64,000 nucleotides of DNA, taken from assembly GCA_021292105.1 (NCBI GenBank), contig CM037863.1:3422892-3486891 (forward strand), read 5' to 3'. Source of the stretch: Anadara kagoshimensis (taxonomy: Eukaryota > Mollusca > Bivalvia > Arcoida > Arcidae). The position numbers were made by a program, and so were the translations under genes. Shown one piece after another: positions 38,170 to 53,599 of the stretch (its first letter is position 1; each line of letters starts with the position of its first letter). The notes beneath the pieces are model-generated. The model searched no databases. It worked only from the letters and a program-made list of their open reading frames with translations, and was not told where the DNA came from.

Positions 38170-39165
38170 GGTCAATGTTGTTTGTCAACTCGTATTTTAT
38201 TAAGTTATTGACAATATTTATAAAATATTAGTCATTTAATTTGGATTTTTTACTTTCGTTTTCAGTTTATTGGTGTTTATAATGTCTTTTTTTACAATGA
38301 TATATCAGAGTAATTAAATACGATATCATACAAGTTAAGATAAACAATACTAAAAGTCGGATATGAACACTATAACGTTTAACTTTAAATCCTTTATTTC
38401 TCATCATTGTTATATTTACAATATAGACGACATATATTTATAACGGTACAGCATAAGTATTTAGATGAATTATTGGTGTCACTGCAACAGATCACGTTAT
38501 CTTGTTTAATACATTTTACTAACCATATTTTTGCTGTCACATGTTCGGGAAAACCAAACATTACTTGAATCATATTCATCATCAAAAATTGATTTTGTAC
38601 ATTACAACCGGATAAAATTAACACCATTTAGACGATTTGAATATAAATGCTAACATTTTAGTGATAAATATTTTGTTTCTTTAACAGTTACAATATTAGC
38701 CCAATAATTCTACTTTTACTATTAATAATAACTGAACACTATATGAGAAAACTTGATAAAAAAGAATACAGCTAAAGGGGAATAACTTGTATGAACTAAG
38801 GTACAATAAAATAAAAGCACAGAGTAGGCATGGGATTAAACATGTTGACAAAACAGACAAAAAGCGCATCCTAGTGCGCATATGACGTAATGATCACCAA
38901 GGGCATCAGTTCTGGTGTGTAAACATCGCCATTTTTTGCCATTTGAAATCCCCATAGCGGCAGCATTTTCCTTTATACAGAAATATTTAATGAATATCGA
39001 TGATGGACATACAGATTTTCAGTTACTCAGTTACGACAAGGGACAAACAATTTATCCCTGACACAAGTAAGTGAACTATTGCAAACACTATTCAGAAATT
39101 AGAAAATAGGCAGATACCTTTAACCTTTTCTATTTGACCTTTAATTTAAGTAATTATTATCGATG
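38170..39165 (+). repeat. a-type satellite block, copy 1
   Basis: It contains the marker words GGACAGGTCAATGTTGT, ATGTTCGGGAAAACCAAACA and GCGCATATGACGTAATGATC, shared with 42212-43430, 43497-45005 and 53600-54635. It has no coding potential. Confidence 0.75.
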
Positions 39166-40537
39166 ACACAATATATATTATATATGAATTACACTAGTTT
39201 ATTTGTACACATCAAGGGAAAGCTAATCCGAAATATTACGTACATTTTATTAACTGCGAAACCTACAACTATCTGTATGGATAGAATAAACAATTCTGTA
39301 TTAAAATTCCTAATTACAGGTCAAACGGACAGGTCAAAGTTCCGTGTGTATACTTTTGGTATTGGTCATTTATTTTGGACTTCTTACTGTCGTTTTTAGT
39401 TTATAGGTGTGTATAATGTCTTTTTTACAAGGACATATCAGAGTGTTTAACTACGGTATTATAAAAAACAAGATAAACAACACTGAACGTCGGACATAAA
39501 CTCATGTAACTTTTAACTTCAAATTCCTTATTTGTCATCATTGCAATATTTATAATATAGGAAGCTCATATTTAAAACGATACACCATTCGTGTATACAC
39601 TACAAACGGAAATTATCCTGAAGGACTTACTCTCTCAAAAATAACAGTTGCATATTAACATAGATGTTCAACAATGGCAACGTCTGAGTTGAAAATAAAG
39701 AATAACATTTTAAACCATTCAATTTTTTATAATGTTGTTAAAAAATTACGTCATCAATACTTAAACACACCATTATATAATGAACTCCGTCTCCAACATC
39801 TTTAAAACACCAGGTATATAATCTAACTGACTTTGGTTTGTTTTGAATTACGACATGTTTCTTTAGGTAACTAATCATTAATTTAATATAATTCTTTTTA
39901 TTTCTTTTTTGTTAAAAATTTAAGATTATAAATAATGTCGTATTTCAATATTTTAGCAAAATACATGTAACATAAGCCTTCAGATGGAATATTGATGTCA
40001 CTGCTCCACTGTTGAATAAACTGTTTACATACATTTTACTAACCATACTTTTGCTGTCAAATGTCCGGGATAACCATATATGACTTAAATCATATTCATC
40101 ATCAAAATTAATTATGTCTTACACAACCTTATAAAATTAACACCGTTTAGACCATTTGAATATAAATGCTTTAACATTAGTCCAGTTACAATATTAGCCC
40201 AAACTCTACTTTTATTAATAATAATAACTTGAGACTATATAAGAAAACTCTGATCACTTGACGAGAAAGACTACTGTTAAAGGGGGATAATTCGTATGAC
40301 CTTCAGTTCAATAAAGCTAACATTCCTGTGAATTATACGAGGTCAGTTCGATATATCATGTGTATTGCACTACAGCACAATAACGCTTTGTACTATTTCA
40401 TTTATGACGACGCGGTTGAATAGTTCTATTTCATATCATTCCAATTTAACATAAATAGTTTTAAAATTAAAGACGACAAAGACTACAGTTTAAAAGGAAT
40501 AACTTGTATAGAGTACATTTGCAGCAATAATATTATA
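39166..40537 (+). repeat. b-type satellite block, copy 1
   Basis: It shares with 45005-46406 and 54640-55956 the words CATCAAGGGAA, TAATGAACTCCGTCTCCAAC and CAATAACGCTTTGT, and leads straight into a 31-bp array. Confidence 0.75.
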
Positions 40538-42212
40538 TAACACCACTGTCATCAAGTACTCAACCACATAACACCACTGTTTCCAAGTACTCAACCAAAT
40601 AACACTACTGTTATCAAGCACTTAACCACATAACACCACAGTTACCAGGTACTCAACAACATAACAACATAACCACACTGTTACCAAGTACTCAACTACA
40701 TAACACCAATGTTACCAAGTACTCAACCACATAACGCCACTGTTACCAAGTACTCAACCAAATGACACTACTGTTACCAAGTACTCAACCAAATAACACC
40801 ACTGTTATCAAGTACTTAACCAAATTACACCACTGTTACCAAGTACTCAACCAAACAACACCACTGTTACCAAGTACTCAACCAAATAACACTACTATAA
40901 TTAAGTACTCAACTACATAACACCACTGTAACCAAGTACTCAATCACTTAAAACCACTGTTACCAGGTACTCAACCACATAACACTATTGTTACCAAGTG
41001 CTCAACCAAATAACACTAATGGTATTAAGTACTCAACCACATAACACCACTGTTACCAAGTACTCAACCAGATAACACTACTATTATCAAGTACTCAACC
41101 AAATAACACTACTGTTATCAAGTACTCAACTACATAACACTACTGTTTCCAAGTACTCAAACAAATAACACCACTGTTTCCAAGTACTTAACAAAATTAC
41201 ACTACTGTTATCAAGTACGCAACTACATAACACTACTGTTTTCAAGTACTCAACCAGATAACACTACTGTTATCAAGTACTCAACCAAATAACACTACTG
41301 TTATCAAGTACTCAACTACATAACACTACTGTTTCCAAGTACTCAAACACATAACACCACTGTTACTAAGTACTGAACCAAATAAACTACTGTTACCAAG
41401 TACTCAACCACATAACAGCACTGTTACCAAGTACTCAACCTAATAACACTACTGTTATCAAGTACTCAACCAAATAACACCACTGTTACCAAGTACTCAA
41501 CAAAATAACACTACTGTTACCAAGTACTCAACTACATAACACCCCTGTTACCAAGAACTCAACAACATAACACCACTTTTACTAAGTACTGAACCAAATA
41601 AACTACTGTTACCAAGTACTCAACCACATAACAGCACTGTTACCAAGTACTCAACCTAATAACACCACTGTTATAATTTCTCAACCACATAACACCACTA
41701 TTACCAAGTACTCAACCAAATAACACTACTGTTATCGAGTACTCAAAAACATAATCCCACTGTTACCAAGTACTCAACAGCATAACGCCACTGTTACTAA
41801 GTACTCAACAACATAGCCCCATTGTTACCAAGTACTCAATAACATCAAACCAATGTTACAAGTACTCAACAACATAACACCACTGTAACCAAGTACTCAA
41901 CAACATAACACCACTGTAACCAAGTACTCAACAACATAACCCCACTGTTACCAAGTACTCAACAACATAACCCCACTGTTACCAAGTTCTAAACAATAAA
42001 CGCCACTGTTACCAAGTACTGAACCACATAACACAACTGTTACCAAGTACCCACAAAATAACACCACGGTTACCAAGTACTCAACCGCATAACACCACTG
42101 CTAACAAGTACTTAACAACATAACACCATTGTTACCAAGTACTCAACAACATAACACAACTGCTACCCAATACTTAACAACACAACACTACTGTTATAAA
42201 GTACTAAAAAAC
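40538..42212 (+). repeat. 31-bp satellite array 1 (about 54 copies)
   Basis: The unit is TAACACCACTGTTACCAAGT followed by ACTCAACCAAA. The copies are heterogeneous, mixing CCACATAA, CCAAATAA and CAACATAA variants. Confidence 0.92.
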
Positions 42213-43423
42213 ATATATATATATATGAATTACACGAGTTTATATTTTATACATCAAGGGAACGCTAATCCCAAATCTTATGTACACTTTATTAACTGCC
42301 ATTCTACAGACACATGTATATGGGTAGAATGAAATCTTCTATATGAATATTCTTAATTACAAGTCAAACGGACAGGTCAATGTTGTTTGTCTACACCTAT
42401 TTATTAAGTTATTGGCATTTTTTATAATATATTAGTCATTTATTTTAGATTTTGTACTTTCGCTTTCAGTTTATTGGTGTGTATAATGTCTTTTTAGAAG
42501 GATATATCAGAGTAATTAACTACGGTATTATACAGATTAAGATAAACAACACTGAAAGTCGGATATGAACACTATAACTTTTAAGTTCAAATTCTTTATT
42601 TCTAATCATTGTAATATTTACAATATAGACGACATATATTTATAACGGTACAGCATAAGCCTTTGCGTGAATTATTGATGTCACTGCTCGACTGTTGTGT
42701 AAACCGTCTCCTTGTTAAATACATTTTATCCTTGTTTAATACATTGCACTAACCATATTTTTGCTGCCACATGTTCGGGATAACCAAACATTACTTGAAT
42801 CATATTCATCATCAACAAAATAATTTTGTACAATACCAGATAAAATAAACACCATTTAGAGGATTTGAATATAAATGCTTACATTTTAGTGATACATATT
42901 TTGTTTCTTTACCAGTTAATATTAGCCCAAAAATTCTACTTTTACAATTAATAATAACGGAAAACTGTATAATGTCTTGATAAAAAAGAATACAGCTAAA
43001 GGAAATAACTCGTATGAACTAAGGTACAATAAAATAAAAGCACAGAGTAAGCATGGGATTAAACATGTTGACAAAACAGAGAAAAAGCGCATCCTAGTGC
43101 GCATATGACGTAATGATCACCAAGGGCATCAGTTCTGGTGTGTAAACATCGCCATTTTTGCCATTTGATATCCCCATAGCGGCAGCATTTTCCTTTATAC
43201 AGAAATATTTAATAAAAAAATCGTTGATGGACATACTGATTTTAAGTTACATAATTACGACAAAGGACAATTATATCCCTGACACAAGTAAGTGAACCAT
43301 TACAAACACTATTCAGAACTTAGGGAATATATTGTAACTCACTGTCAAAACACAGTGATTTGAACATAGGCAGATAACTTTAACCTTTCCATTTGACCTT
43401 CTATTAAGTATTTATTATGTATG

Positions 43424-43430
<7 letters not shown>
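42213..43430 (+). repeat. a-type satellite block, copy 2
   Basis: It opens with an (AT)n and GAATTACACGAGTTTATATT and holds the same markers as 38170-39165. Confidence 0.7.

Positions 43431-43496
<66 letters not shown>
43427..43496 (+). repeat. (TA)n microsatellite
   Basis: About 33 TA dinucleotides at the block boundary. The corresponding boundaries at 39170, 42215, 45015, 51810 and 54645 also carry TA tracts. Confidence 0.95.
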
Positions 43497-43497
<1 letters not shown>

Positions 43498-45005
43498 GAA
43501 TTACACGAGTTTATATTGTATACATCAAGGGAACGCTAATCCCAAATCTTATGCACACTTTATTAACTGCAAATTCTACAAATACATGTATGTCTAGAAT
43601 GAAATCTCCTATATGAATATTCTTAATTACAAGTCAAATGGATAGGTCTATGTTGTTTGTTTATACCTTTGTTATTTAGTTATTGACAATATTTATAAAA
43701 TATTGGTCATTTATTTTGGATTTTCGACTTTCGTTTTCAGTTTATTGGTGTGTATAATGTCTTTTTACAATGACATATCAGAGTAATTTACTACGGTATT
43801 AAGATAAACAATACTAAAAGTCGGATATGAACACTATAACTTTTAACTTCAAATTCTTTATTTCTCATTTCTCATTATTGTAATATTTACAATATAGAGG
43901 ACATTTATTTTTAACGGTTCCGCATAAGCCTTTACATAAATTATAAACCAATCTCCTTGTTTAATCTTATCCTTGTTTAATACATTGTACTAACCATATT
44001 TTTGTTGTCACGTGTTCGGATAACCAAATATTACATAAATCATATTCATTATCAAAAATTGATTTTGTACAATACAACCGGATAACATTAACACCATTTA
44101 GACGATTTGAATATAAATGCTTACATTTTAATAATAAATATTTTGTTCCTTTACCAGTTACAATATTAGCCCAAAAATTCTACTTTTACAATTAATAATA
44201 ACTTGAGACCATATGAGAAAATATAGTAATGTTTTGATGACAACATTACTTGAAACATATTCATCATCAACAAATAATTTTGTACAATGCAACCTATTGT
44301 ATAAACTGATCGCTTTATTCATGTTTAATATATTTTACTAACCGTATTTTTGCTGTCACATGTTCGGGATAACCAAACATTACTTGAATTATATTCATCT
44401 TCAAAAATTGATTTTGTACAATACAACCGGATAAAATTAACACCCTTTAGACGATTTGACTATAAATGCTTACATTTTAGTGATAAATATTTTGTTTCTA
44501 AACCAGTTACAATATTAACCCAGATATTCTACTTTTACAATTAATAATAACGGAAAACTATGTGAGAAAATACACTAATGTCTTGATAAAAAAAGAATAC
44601 AGCTAAAGGGGAATAACTCGTATGACCTTTGGTACAGTAAAATTAACATGTTGACAAAAGAGACAAAAGGCGCATCCTATTGCGCATATGACGTAATTAT
44701 CACCAAGGGCATCAGTTCAGGTGTAAACATTGTCATTTTTGCCATTTGAAATCCCCATAGATCCAGCATTTTCCTTTATACAAAAATATTTAATGACAAT
44801 CGATGATGGACAGATTTTCAGTTACCCAATTACAACAAGGGACAAACAATTAACAATTATATCCCTGACACAAGTAAGTGAACTATTACAAACACTATTC
44901 AGAACTTAGGGAATAAATTGTAAATCGGTTTCAAAACACAGTGATTTGAACATAGGCAGATAACTTTAACTTTTCCATTTGACCTTTTATTTAAGTATTT
45001 ATTAT
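43497..45005 (+). repeat. a-type satellite block, copy 3, with partial internal duplication
   Basis: A segment (about 43975-44200) is repeated at about 44335-44560, each with GATTTTGTACAATACAACCG. Confidence 0.65.
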
Positions 45006-46406
45006 GGATGACACAATATATATATATATGAATTACACGAGTTTATATTACGTACACCAAGGGAACGCTAATCCCAAAACTTATAACTGCAAATCCAACA
45101 AATACATATATGGGTTGAATATAATCTTCTTTATGAATATTCTTAATTATAAGTCAAACGGACAGGTCACTGTTGTTTGTAGATATCGATTTTATTAAGT
45201 TATTGACAATATTTGTAAAATATTGGTCATTTAATTTGGATTTTCTACTATCGTTTTCAGTTATAGGTGTGTATAATGGCTTTTTAAAAGGACATATCAG
45301 AGTGTTAAACCACGGTATTATACAAGTTAAGAAAAAAACCCACTAAAAGTCAAGATTTGAACACTATAACTTTTACCTTTAAATTCTTTATTTGTCATCA
45401 TTGCAATATTTATATTATAGAGAGCACATATTCAAAACGGTACAACATTCGTGTGTTACACTACAAACAGACATTATCCTGGAGGACTTACTCTCTCAAA
45501 AATAACAGTTGCATATTAACATAGATGTTCAACAATGACAACCTCTGAGTTCAAAATAAAGAATAATATTTTAAAACATTTAGGTTTTTTATAATGATAT
45601 GAAAAATAACGTCATCAATACTTAAACACACCATTATATAATGAACTCCGTCTCCAACATCTTTAAAACACCAGGTATATAATCTAACTGAATTTGGTTT
45701 GTTTTGAATTACGATATGTGTCTTTAGGTAACTAATTATCAATTATAATTAATTCTTTTTATTTCTTTTTTGTTAAAAATGTAAGATTATAAATAATGTC
45801 GTATTTCAATATTTTAGAAAAATACATGTAACATAAGCCTTTAGATGGAATATTGATGTCACTGCTCTACTGTTGAATAAACTGTTCACATACATTTTAC
45901 TAACCATACTTTTGCTGTCAAATGTCCGGGATAACCATATATGACTTAAATCATATTCATCATCAAAATTAATTATGTCTTACACAACCTTATAAAATTA
46001 ACACCATTTAGACCATTTGAATATAAATGCTTTAACATTAGTCCAGTTACAATATTAGCCCAAACTCTACTTTTATTAATAATGATAACTTGAGACTATA
46101 TAAGAAAACTCTGATCACTTGACAACAAAGACTATTGTTAAAGGGAGGGATAATTCGTATGACCTTCAGTTCAATAAAGCTAACATTCCTGTGTATTATA
46201 CGAGGTCAGTTCGATATATAATGTGTATTGCACTACAGCACAATAACGCTTTGTACTATTTCATTTATGACGACGCGGTTGAATAGCTCTATCTAATATC
46301 ATTCCAATTTAACATAAATGTTTTAAAATTAAAGACGACAAAGACTACAGTTAAAATGGAATGACTTTTATAGCCTTGAGTAAATTTGCGGCAATATGAT
46401 ATAATA
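45006..46406 (+). repeat. b-type satellite block, copy 2
   Basis: It is collinear and near identical with 39166-40537 and 54640-55956 and leads into array 2. Confidence 0.75.
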
Positions 46407-49400
46407 TAACACCACTGTTACCAAGTACTCAAACACATTACACTACTGTTACCAAGTACTCAACCAAATAACACTACTGTTACAAAGTACTCAACCAAAC
46501 AACACTACTGTCATCAAGTACTTGACCACATAACACCACAGTTACCAAGTACTCAACAACATTTCCCCAATGTTACCAAGTACTCATCCACATAACACCA
46601 CTGAGACAAAGTACTCAACAATATAACACCACTGTTACCAAGTACTAAATAACATAACCCCACTGTTACCAAGTATTCAACTGCATAACACCACTGTTAC
46701 CAAGTATCAAGTACTTAACCAAATAACACCACTGTTTCCAAGTACTCAACCAAATAACACTACTTGTATCAAGTACTCAAGAACATAACCCAACTGTTAC
46801 CAAGTACTCAAAAACATAACCCCACTGTTACCAAGTACTCAACTACATAACCCCACTGATACCAAGTACTCAACAACATAACGCCACGGTTACCAAGTAC
46901 TCAACAGAATAACACCACTGATACCAAGTGCTCAACTAAATAACACCACTGTTATCAAGCACTCAACCAAATAACACTACAGTCACCAAGTACTCAACCA
47001 AATAACACTACTGTCACCAAGTACTCAATCAAATAACACTACTTGTATCAAGTACTCAACCAAATAACACTACTGTTACCAAGTACTCAACCAAATAACA
47101 CTACTTGTATCACGTACTCAAGAACATAACCCAACTGTTACCAAGTACTCAAAAACATAACCCCACTGTTACCAAGTACTCAACTACATAACACCAATGT
47201 TACAAAGTACTCAAAAACATAACCACGATGTTACCAAGTACTCAACAACATAACCCCACTGATACCAAGTACTCAACTAAATAACACTACTGTTATCAAG
47301 TACTCAACCAAATATCACTACTGTTACCAAGTACTTAACCACATAACACTACTGTTACCAAGTACTCAACCTAATAACACTAGTGTAATTAAGTACTCAA
47401 CCAAATAACACTACAGTTACCAAATACTAAACCAAATAACACTACTGTTACTAAGCATTCAACCAAATAACATTACTGTTATCAAGTACTCAACCAAAAA
47501 ACACTACTGTTACCAAGTACTAAACCAAATAACACTACTGTTACTAAGCACTCAACCAAATAACACTATTGTTACCAAGTGCTCAACCAAATAACACTAC
47601 TGTTACCAAGTACTCAACCAAATAACACTACTGTTACTAAGCACTCAAAAAAATAACACTATTGTTATCAAGTACTCAACCAAATAACACCACTATTACC
47701 AAGTACTCAACCAAATAACACTACTGTTATCAAGTACTCAACCAAATAACACTACTGTTACCAAGTACTCAACCAAATAACACTACTGTTACTAAGCACT
47801 CAACAAAATAACACTATTGTTATCAAGTACTCAACCAAATAACACCACTATTACCAAGTACTCAACCAAATAACATACTGTTACCAAGTACTCGACCAAA
47901 TAACACTACTGTTATCAAGTACTCAACCAATTAATACTAATGTTACCAAGTACTCAACCAAATAACACTACTATTATCAAGTACTCAACCAAATAACACC
48001 ACTGTTACCAAGTACTCAACCAAATACCACTACTGTTATCAAGTACTCAACCAAATAACACCACTGTTACCAAGTACTCAACTAAATAACACCACTGTTA
48101 TCAAGTACTCAACCAAATAATTCTACTGTTACCAAGTACTAAACCAAATAACACTACTGCTATCAAGTACTCAACCAAATAACATACTGTTACCAAGTAC
48201 TAAACCAAATAACATACTGTTACCAAGTACTAAACCAAATAACACTACTGTTACCAAGTACTCAACCAAATAACACTACTGTTACCAAGTACTCAACCAA
48301 ATAACACTACTGCTATCAAGTACTCAACCAAATAACACTACTGTTACCAAGTACTCAACCAAATAATACCACTGTTACCAAGTACTCAACCAAATAACAC
48401 TACTGTTATCAAGTACTAAACAAAATAACATACTGTTATCAAGTACTAAACAAAATAACATACTGTTACCAAGTACTCAACCAAATAACATACTGTTACC
48501 AAGTACTAAACCAAATAACACTACTGTTACCAAGTACTCAACCAAATAACACTACTGTTACCAAGTACTCAACCAAATAACACTACTATTATCAAGTACT
48601 CAACCAAATAACACTACTGTTACCAAGTACTCAACGAAATAATACCACTGTTACCAAGCACTGAACCAAATAACAGCACTGTTACCAAGTACTGAACGAA
48701 ATAACGCCACTATTACCAAGTACTCAACCTAATAACACCACTGTTACCAAGTACTCAACCAAATAACACCACTGTTACCAAGTACTTAACCAAATAACAC
48801 TACTGTTATCAAGTACTCAACCAAATAACACTACTGTTATCAAGTACTCAACCAAATAATACCACTGTTACCAAGTACTCAACCAAATAACACCACTGTT
48901 ACTGAGTACTCAACCAAATAACACCACTGTTACCAAGTACTCAACCAAATAACACTACTGTTATCAAGTACTCAACCAAATAACACTACTGTTATCAAGT
49001 ACTCAACCAAATAACACTACTGTTATCAAGTACTCAACCAAATAATACCACTGTTACCAAGTACTCAACCAAATAACACCACTGTTACTGAGTACTCAAC
49101 CAAATAACACCACTGTTATCAAGTACTCAACCAAATAACATACTGTTATCAAGTACTCAACCAAATAACACTACTTTTACCAAGTACTCAACCAAATAAC
49201 ACCACTGTTACCAAGTACTCAACCAAATAACACCACTGTTATCAAGTACTCAACCAAATAACACCACTGTTACCAAGTACTCAACCAAATAACACTACTG
49301 TTATCAAGTACTCAACCAAATAACACTACTGTTATCAAGTACTCAACCAAATAACACCACTGTTACCAAGTACTCAACTAAATAACACCACTGTTACCAA

Positions 49401-49949
49401 GTACTGAACCAAATAACACTACTGTTATCAAGTACTAAACCAAATAACATACCGTTACCAAGTACTCAACCAAATAACACTACTGTTACCAAGTAATCAA
49501 CCAAATAATACTACTGTTACCAAGTACTCAACCAAATAATTCTACTATTACCAAGTACTAAACCAAATAACATACTGTTATCAAGTACTCAACCAAATAA
49601 CACTGCTGTTATCAAGTACTCAACCAAATGACACTACTGTTATCAAGTACTCAACCAAATAACACCACTGTTATCAAATACTCAACCAAATGACACTACT
49701 GTTATCAATTACTCAACCAAATAACACTACTGCTATTAAGTACTCAACCAAATAACACCACTGTTATCAAGTACTAAACCAAATAACACTACTGTTATCA
49801 AGTACTCAACCAAATAACACCACTGTTACCAAGTACTGAACCAAATAACACCACTGTTACCAAGTACTGAACCAAATAACATACTGTTACCAAGTACTGA
49901 ACCAAATAATACTACTTTTATCAAGTACTCAACCAAATAACATACTGTT
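46407..49949 (+). repeat. 31-bp satellite array 2 (about 114 copies)
   Basis: The first third is mixed. From about 47280 the array is dominated by the CAACCAAATAACAC variant, with ACTGTTAC/ACTGTTATC alternation and a recurrent 1-nt-short CATACTG form, a sign of local homogenisation. Confidence 0.93.
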
Positions 49950-49981
49950 TCACATTATTAGACGTTTGAATTTGCATTTAT

Positions 49982-51807
49982 GACGGTGGGAACCATAAAA
50001 AGGGTGATCACACGACCAGCTGAGCTACACTAATACCTATTTATACGGATGATCCGGTTTTCCCAATATCCTTGTTGTGATACCTTTAACATAATGGGCA
50101 TAGCCAATGTACCATGTGATAAATACGAATTAACGTTTGTACGGAATGTTCTGGAAAACGTCAATTCCCGCAATAGCGTCTTTTCTTCGGCGAACTGCAA
50201 CTAATGCGATTGTGTCCAATGGAAAAAAATTTTCACACAAACGTTAGGGAATATCACCTGGTACACTTACGAAATCCATAGAAGGGCGTAAATTAAAATA
50301 CCATTCATCGTTTTTTACTCGCACGTTATTAGAGAAATATGTTAATAAATTGCTAAATACTATTAAACTACTGTGCCGATTAAAACCAAATCTGGAGTGG
50401 AAGGAAACTAGATGAAATGAATTATAAATATTGTCTGCGGAATCAAACGGGAGGTAATCTTTCTAATTATATAAACATATTGTTGAACCATCAAACACAA
50501 GCATGCCAATTTATGTCAAGATATCAATCCCAAAGCAGAGAGAAAAATTGTTAAGAAATGGCAACATGAACTTCCACCGACTCGCGTGCAATAAAAATTG
50601 AATATGAAAGGGAGATGGATCTTCGGCACGTTAAATATATCAAAGGTTATTTTGAATACAGAGGTACCACATTACAACAACAATATTTTGAGGGCCTTGA
50701 TAAGCCCAGATTTGCAATAATCGTGAGCTTGTTGCTTTGCATACGGTTCCCATAGTAGGAATAAGTACAACCTAGCGTATTATTTGTAAAACAAATAGAG
50801 AAGCGAGAGAAGAAGGCATATTGCTGCATCGAATAAGAAAATTGACAAAAGGTGATGCCAAAATAGCAATTGTGGATTTGTAGATTGACCTTTTGAGCCG
50901 TGTTTGTTTAAATTTAATATAAAGAAAATAGATAGCGGGACATTTAACATATCGAGTAAAACGGGGTTTTACGGAAAAATTATCGTATATTCACGAATTA
51001 TGCAACTAGGGTGTAATATCAAGTTATTTCATTAAAAATCTCCTATAGAGCTATAGGTTGAAATTCTATAGGGCTGTGTGCAAGGAACTTTTGATCAACC
51101 CAACTTACACGAATTATGAGAATGAAATCAAAACTTTTAATCATTTCTTCGAGAATCTTCTTGAAACTGCGGTTGTCAGAATAAATGTTTCCAGATATTA
51201 CTGCTCCACTGAAAACATACATAAAAACAATTTATTTATCAAACAGAAAAAATGAAACCAACATATATTTTTGTAATTGAAATAAAAAATAGAATTATAT
51301 GTTTAATTCGTTATATAGCAACACTATTTCTATGGCAGTGAATTACACTTCATTGTCATGGAAATCTAATAAACTTGAACAACGATTGATGGTTTTGTAT
51401 TACTTGTGCCTATTCGTTACAGTAGATCCGCGATTAGCGTACAGTATTTCTGCACAGAGAAAAGGGATTAAACATGTTGAAACAAACAGGTAAAAGATGC
51501 ATCCTAATGCGCAGATGACGTAAACATCACCAAGGATATTAGTTCTGGTGTAAACATCAACATTATCGCATTCTGAAATCCTTATAGCGCCAACATTTTC
51601 CTTTATACAGATATATTTAATCGCGGATGACCATACAGATTTTCAGTTACTCAGTTACGACAAAGGACAAACAATTATCTCTCTGACACCATTACAAACA
51701 CCATTCAGAACTTATGGTATAAATTGTATCCCACACTGATTTGAACATAGGCAGATAACTTTAATCTTTCCATTTGACCTTAATTTAAGTATTATTATGA
51801 ATGACTG

Positions 51808-51810
<3 letters not shown>
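49982..51810 (+). repeat. 1.8-kb duplicated block, copy 2
   Basis: Only scattered substitutions and small indels separate it from 36344-38165. It is attached to the end of the second 31-bp array through a 35-bp piece (49950-49984) matching 35565-35600, so about 745 bp present in copy 1 are missing, with GAC microhomology at the joint. Confidence 0.85.
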
Positions 51811-52877
<1,067 letters not shown>

Positions 52878-53086
52878 AAACAAAAAGTGAAGATTCATCG
52901 AAATTTTGTACTATTTATCTACATGTTCTATTGTAAATACACATTCCCAACCGGTTCATTGAATTTCTTCAGGGAATGAACTGTTTTCTTGACGTAACTA
53001 TAGTTATTATTATGACGTCATAGAACAATTTGCGATTACCGCGCCGTCTACCATTATAACATTGGGGAGGGGCATATAATCTCATA

Positions 53087-53512
53087 ATGATAATTATGCA
53101 TATGAATATTGAAAAAATTGGATTAAGGAAGTCAAAATTCTGGAATAAGCTGAAAAACGAACGGAAATATGCTGTGTACAATTCCTGGAAGTCTTCCAAT
53201 CCAATCATTATCCCAAGAAAATTCCAAATAAGAGAGATAAAAACAGAACCGGATGAACAACGCAAATGCCGGGAATCTCTGGCTTTACAAACTTTTAATA
53301 CGGAGATAGAACTTTTAAGGCTTAGAAGTGCCAAATGTACTGAAGAATACAAAAACATAGATATGGATATGCACAACATGTTTCGGGATCAAAACACACC
53401 AAAAATATGCAATTTACTGAAAATGATGTGGAATCAAGTATGTATGGATTATATATATACAGATTCTGTATATATATGTATTACCTACTTTATATTGCAT
53501 GTGTTTAATTAA
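53087..53512 (+). CDS. Putative ORF fragment, possibly from a retroelement
   Basis: Translation from the ATG at 53087 gives 141 residues. About 100 of them look protein-like: Lys/Arg/Glu-rich with WNKLKNERKY, SWKSSNPIIIPRKFQIRE and a helical stretch LALQTFNTEIELLRLRSAKC suggesting a coiled coil. The last 30 residues run into AT-rich sequence. Some 65 bp after the stop come AATAAA and a GAATGAATGAA tail (53580-53600), typical of a retrotransposed 3' end. I do not recognise the family. It interrupts the satellite domain between the pogo-like element and an a-type block. Confidence 0.4.
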   Translation: MIIMHMNIEKIGLRKSKFWNKLKNERKYAVYNSWKSSNPIIIPRKFQIREIKTEPDEQRKCRESLALQTFNTEIELLRLRSAKCTEEYKNIDMDMHNMFRDQNTPKICNLLKMMWNQVCMDYIYTDSVYICITYFILHVFN

Positions 53513-53599
53513 GTTTACACACGTTTAACTATTTTTTCTATTCATTTGTAGCATATTGTAAAAAATCTCTTATAGAGGAAATAAAGTTTGAATGAATGA

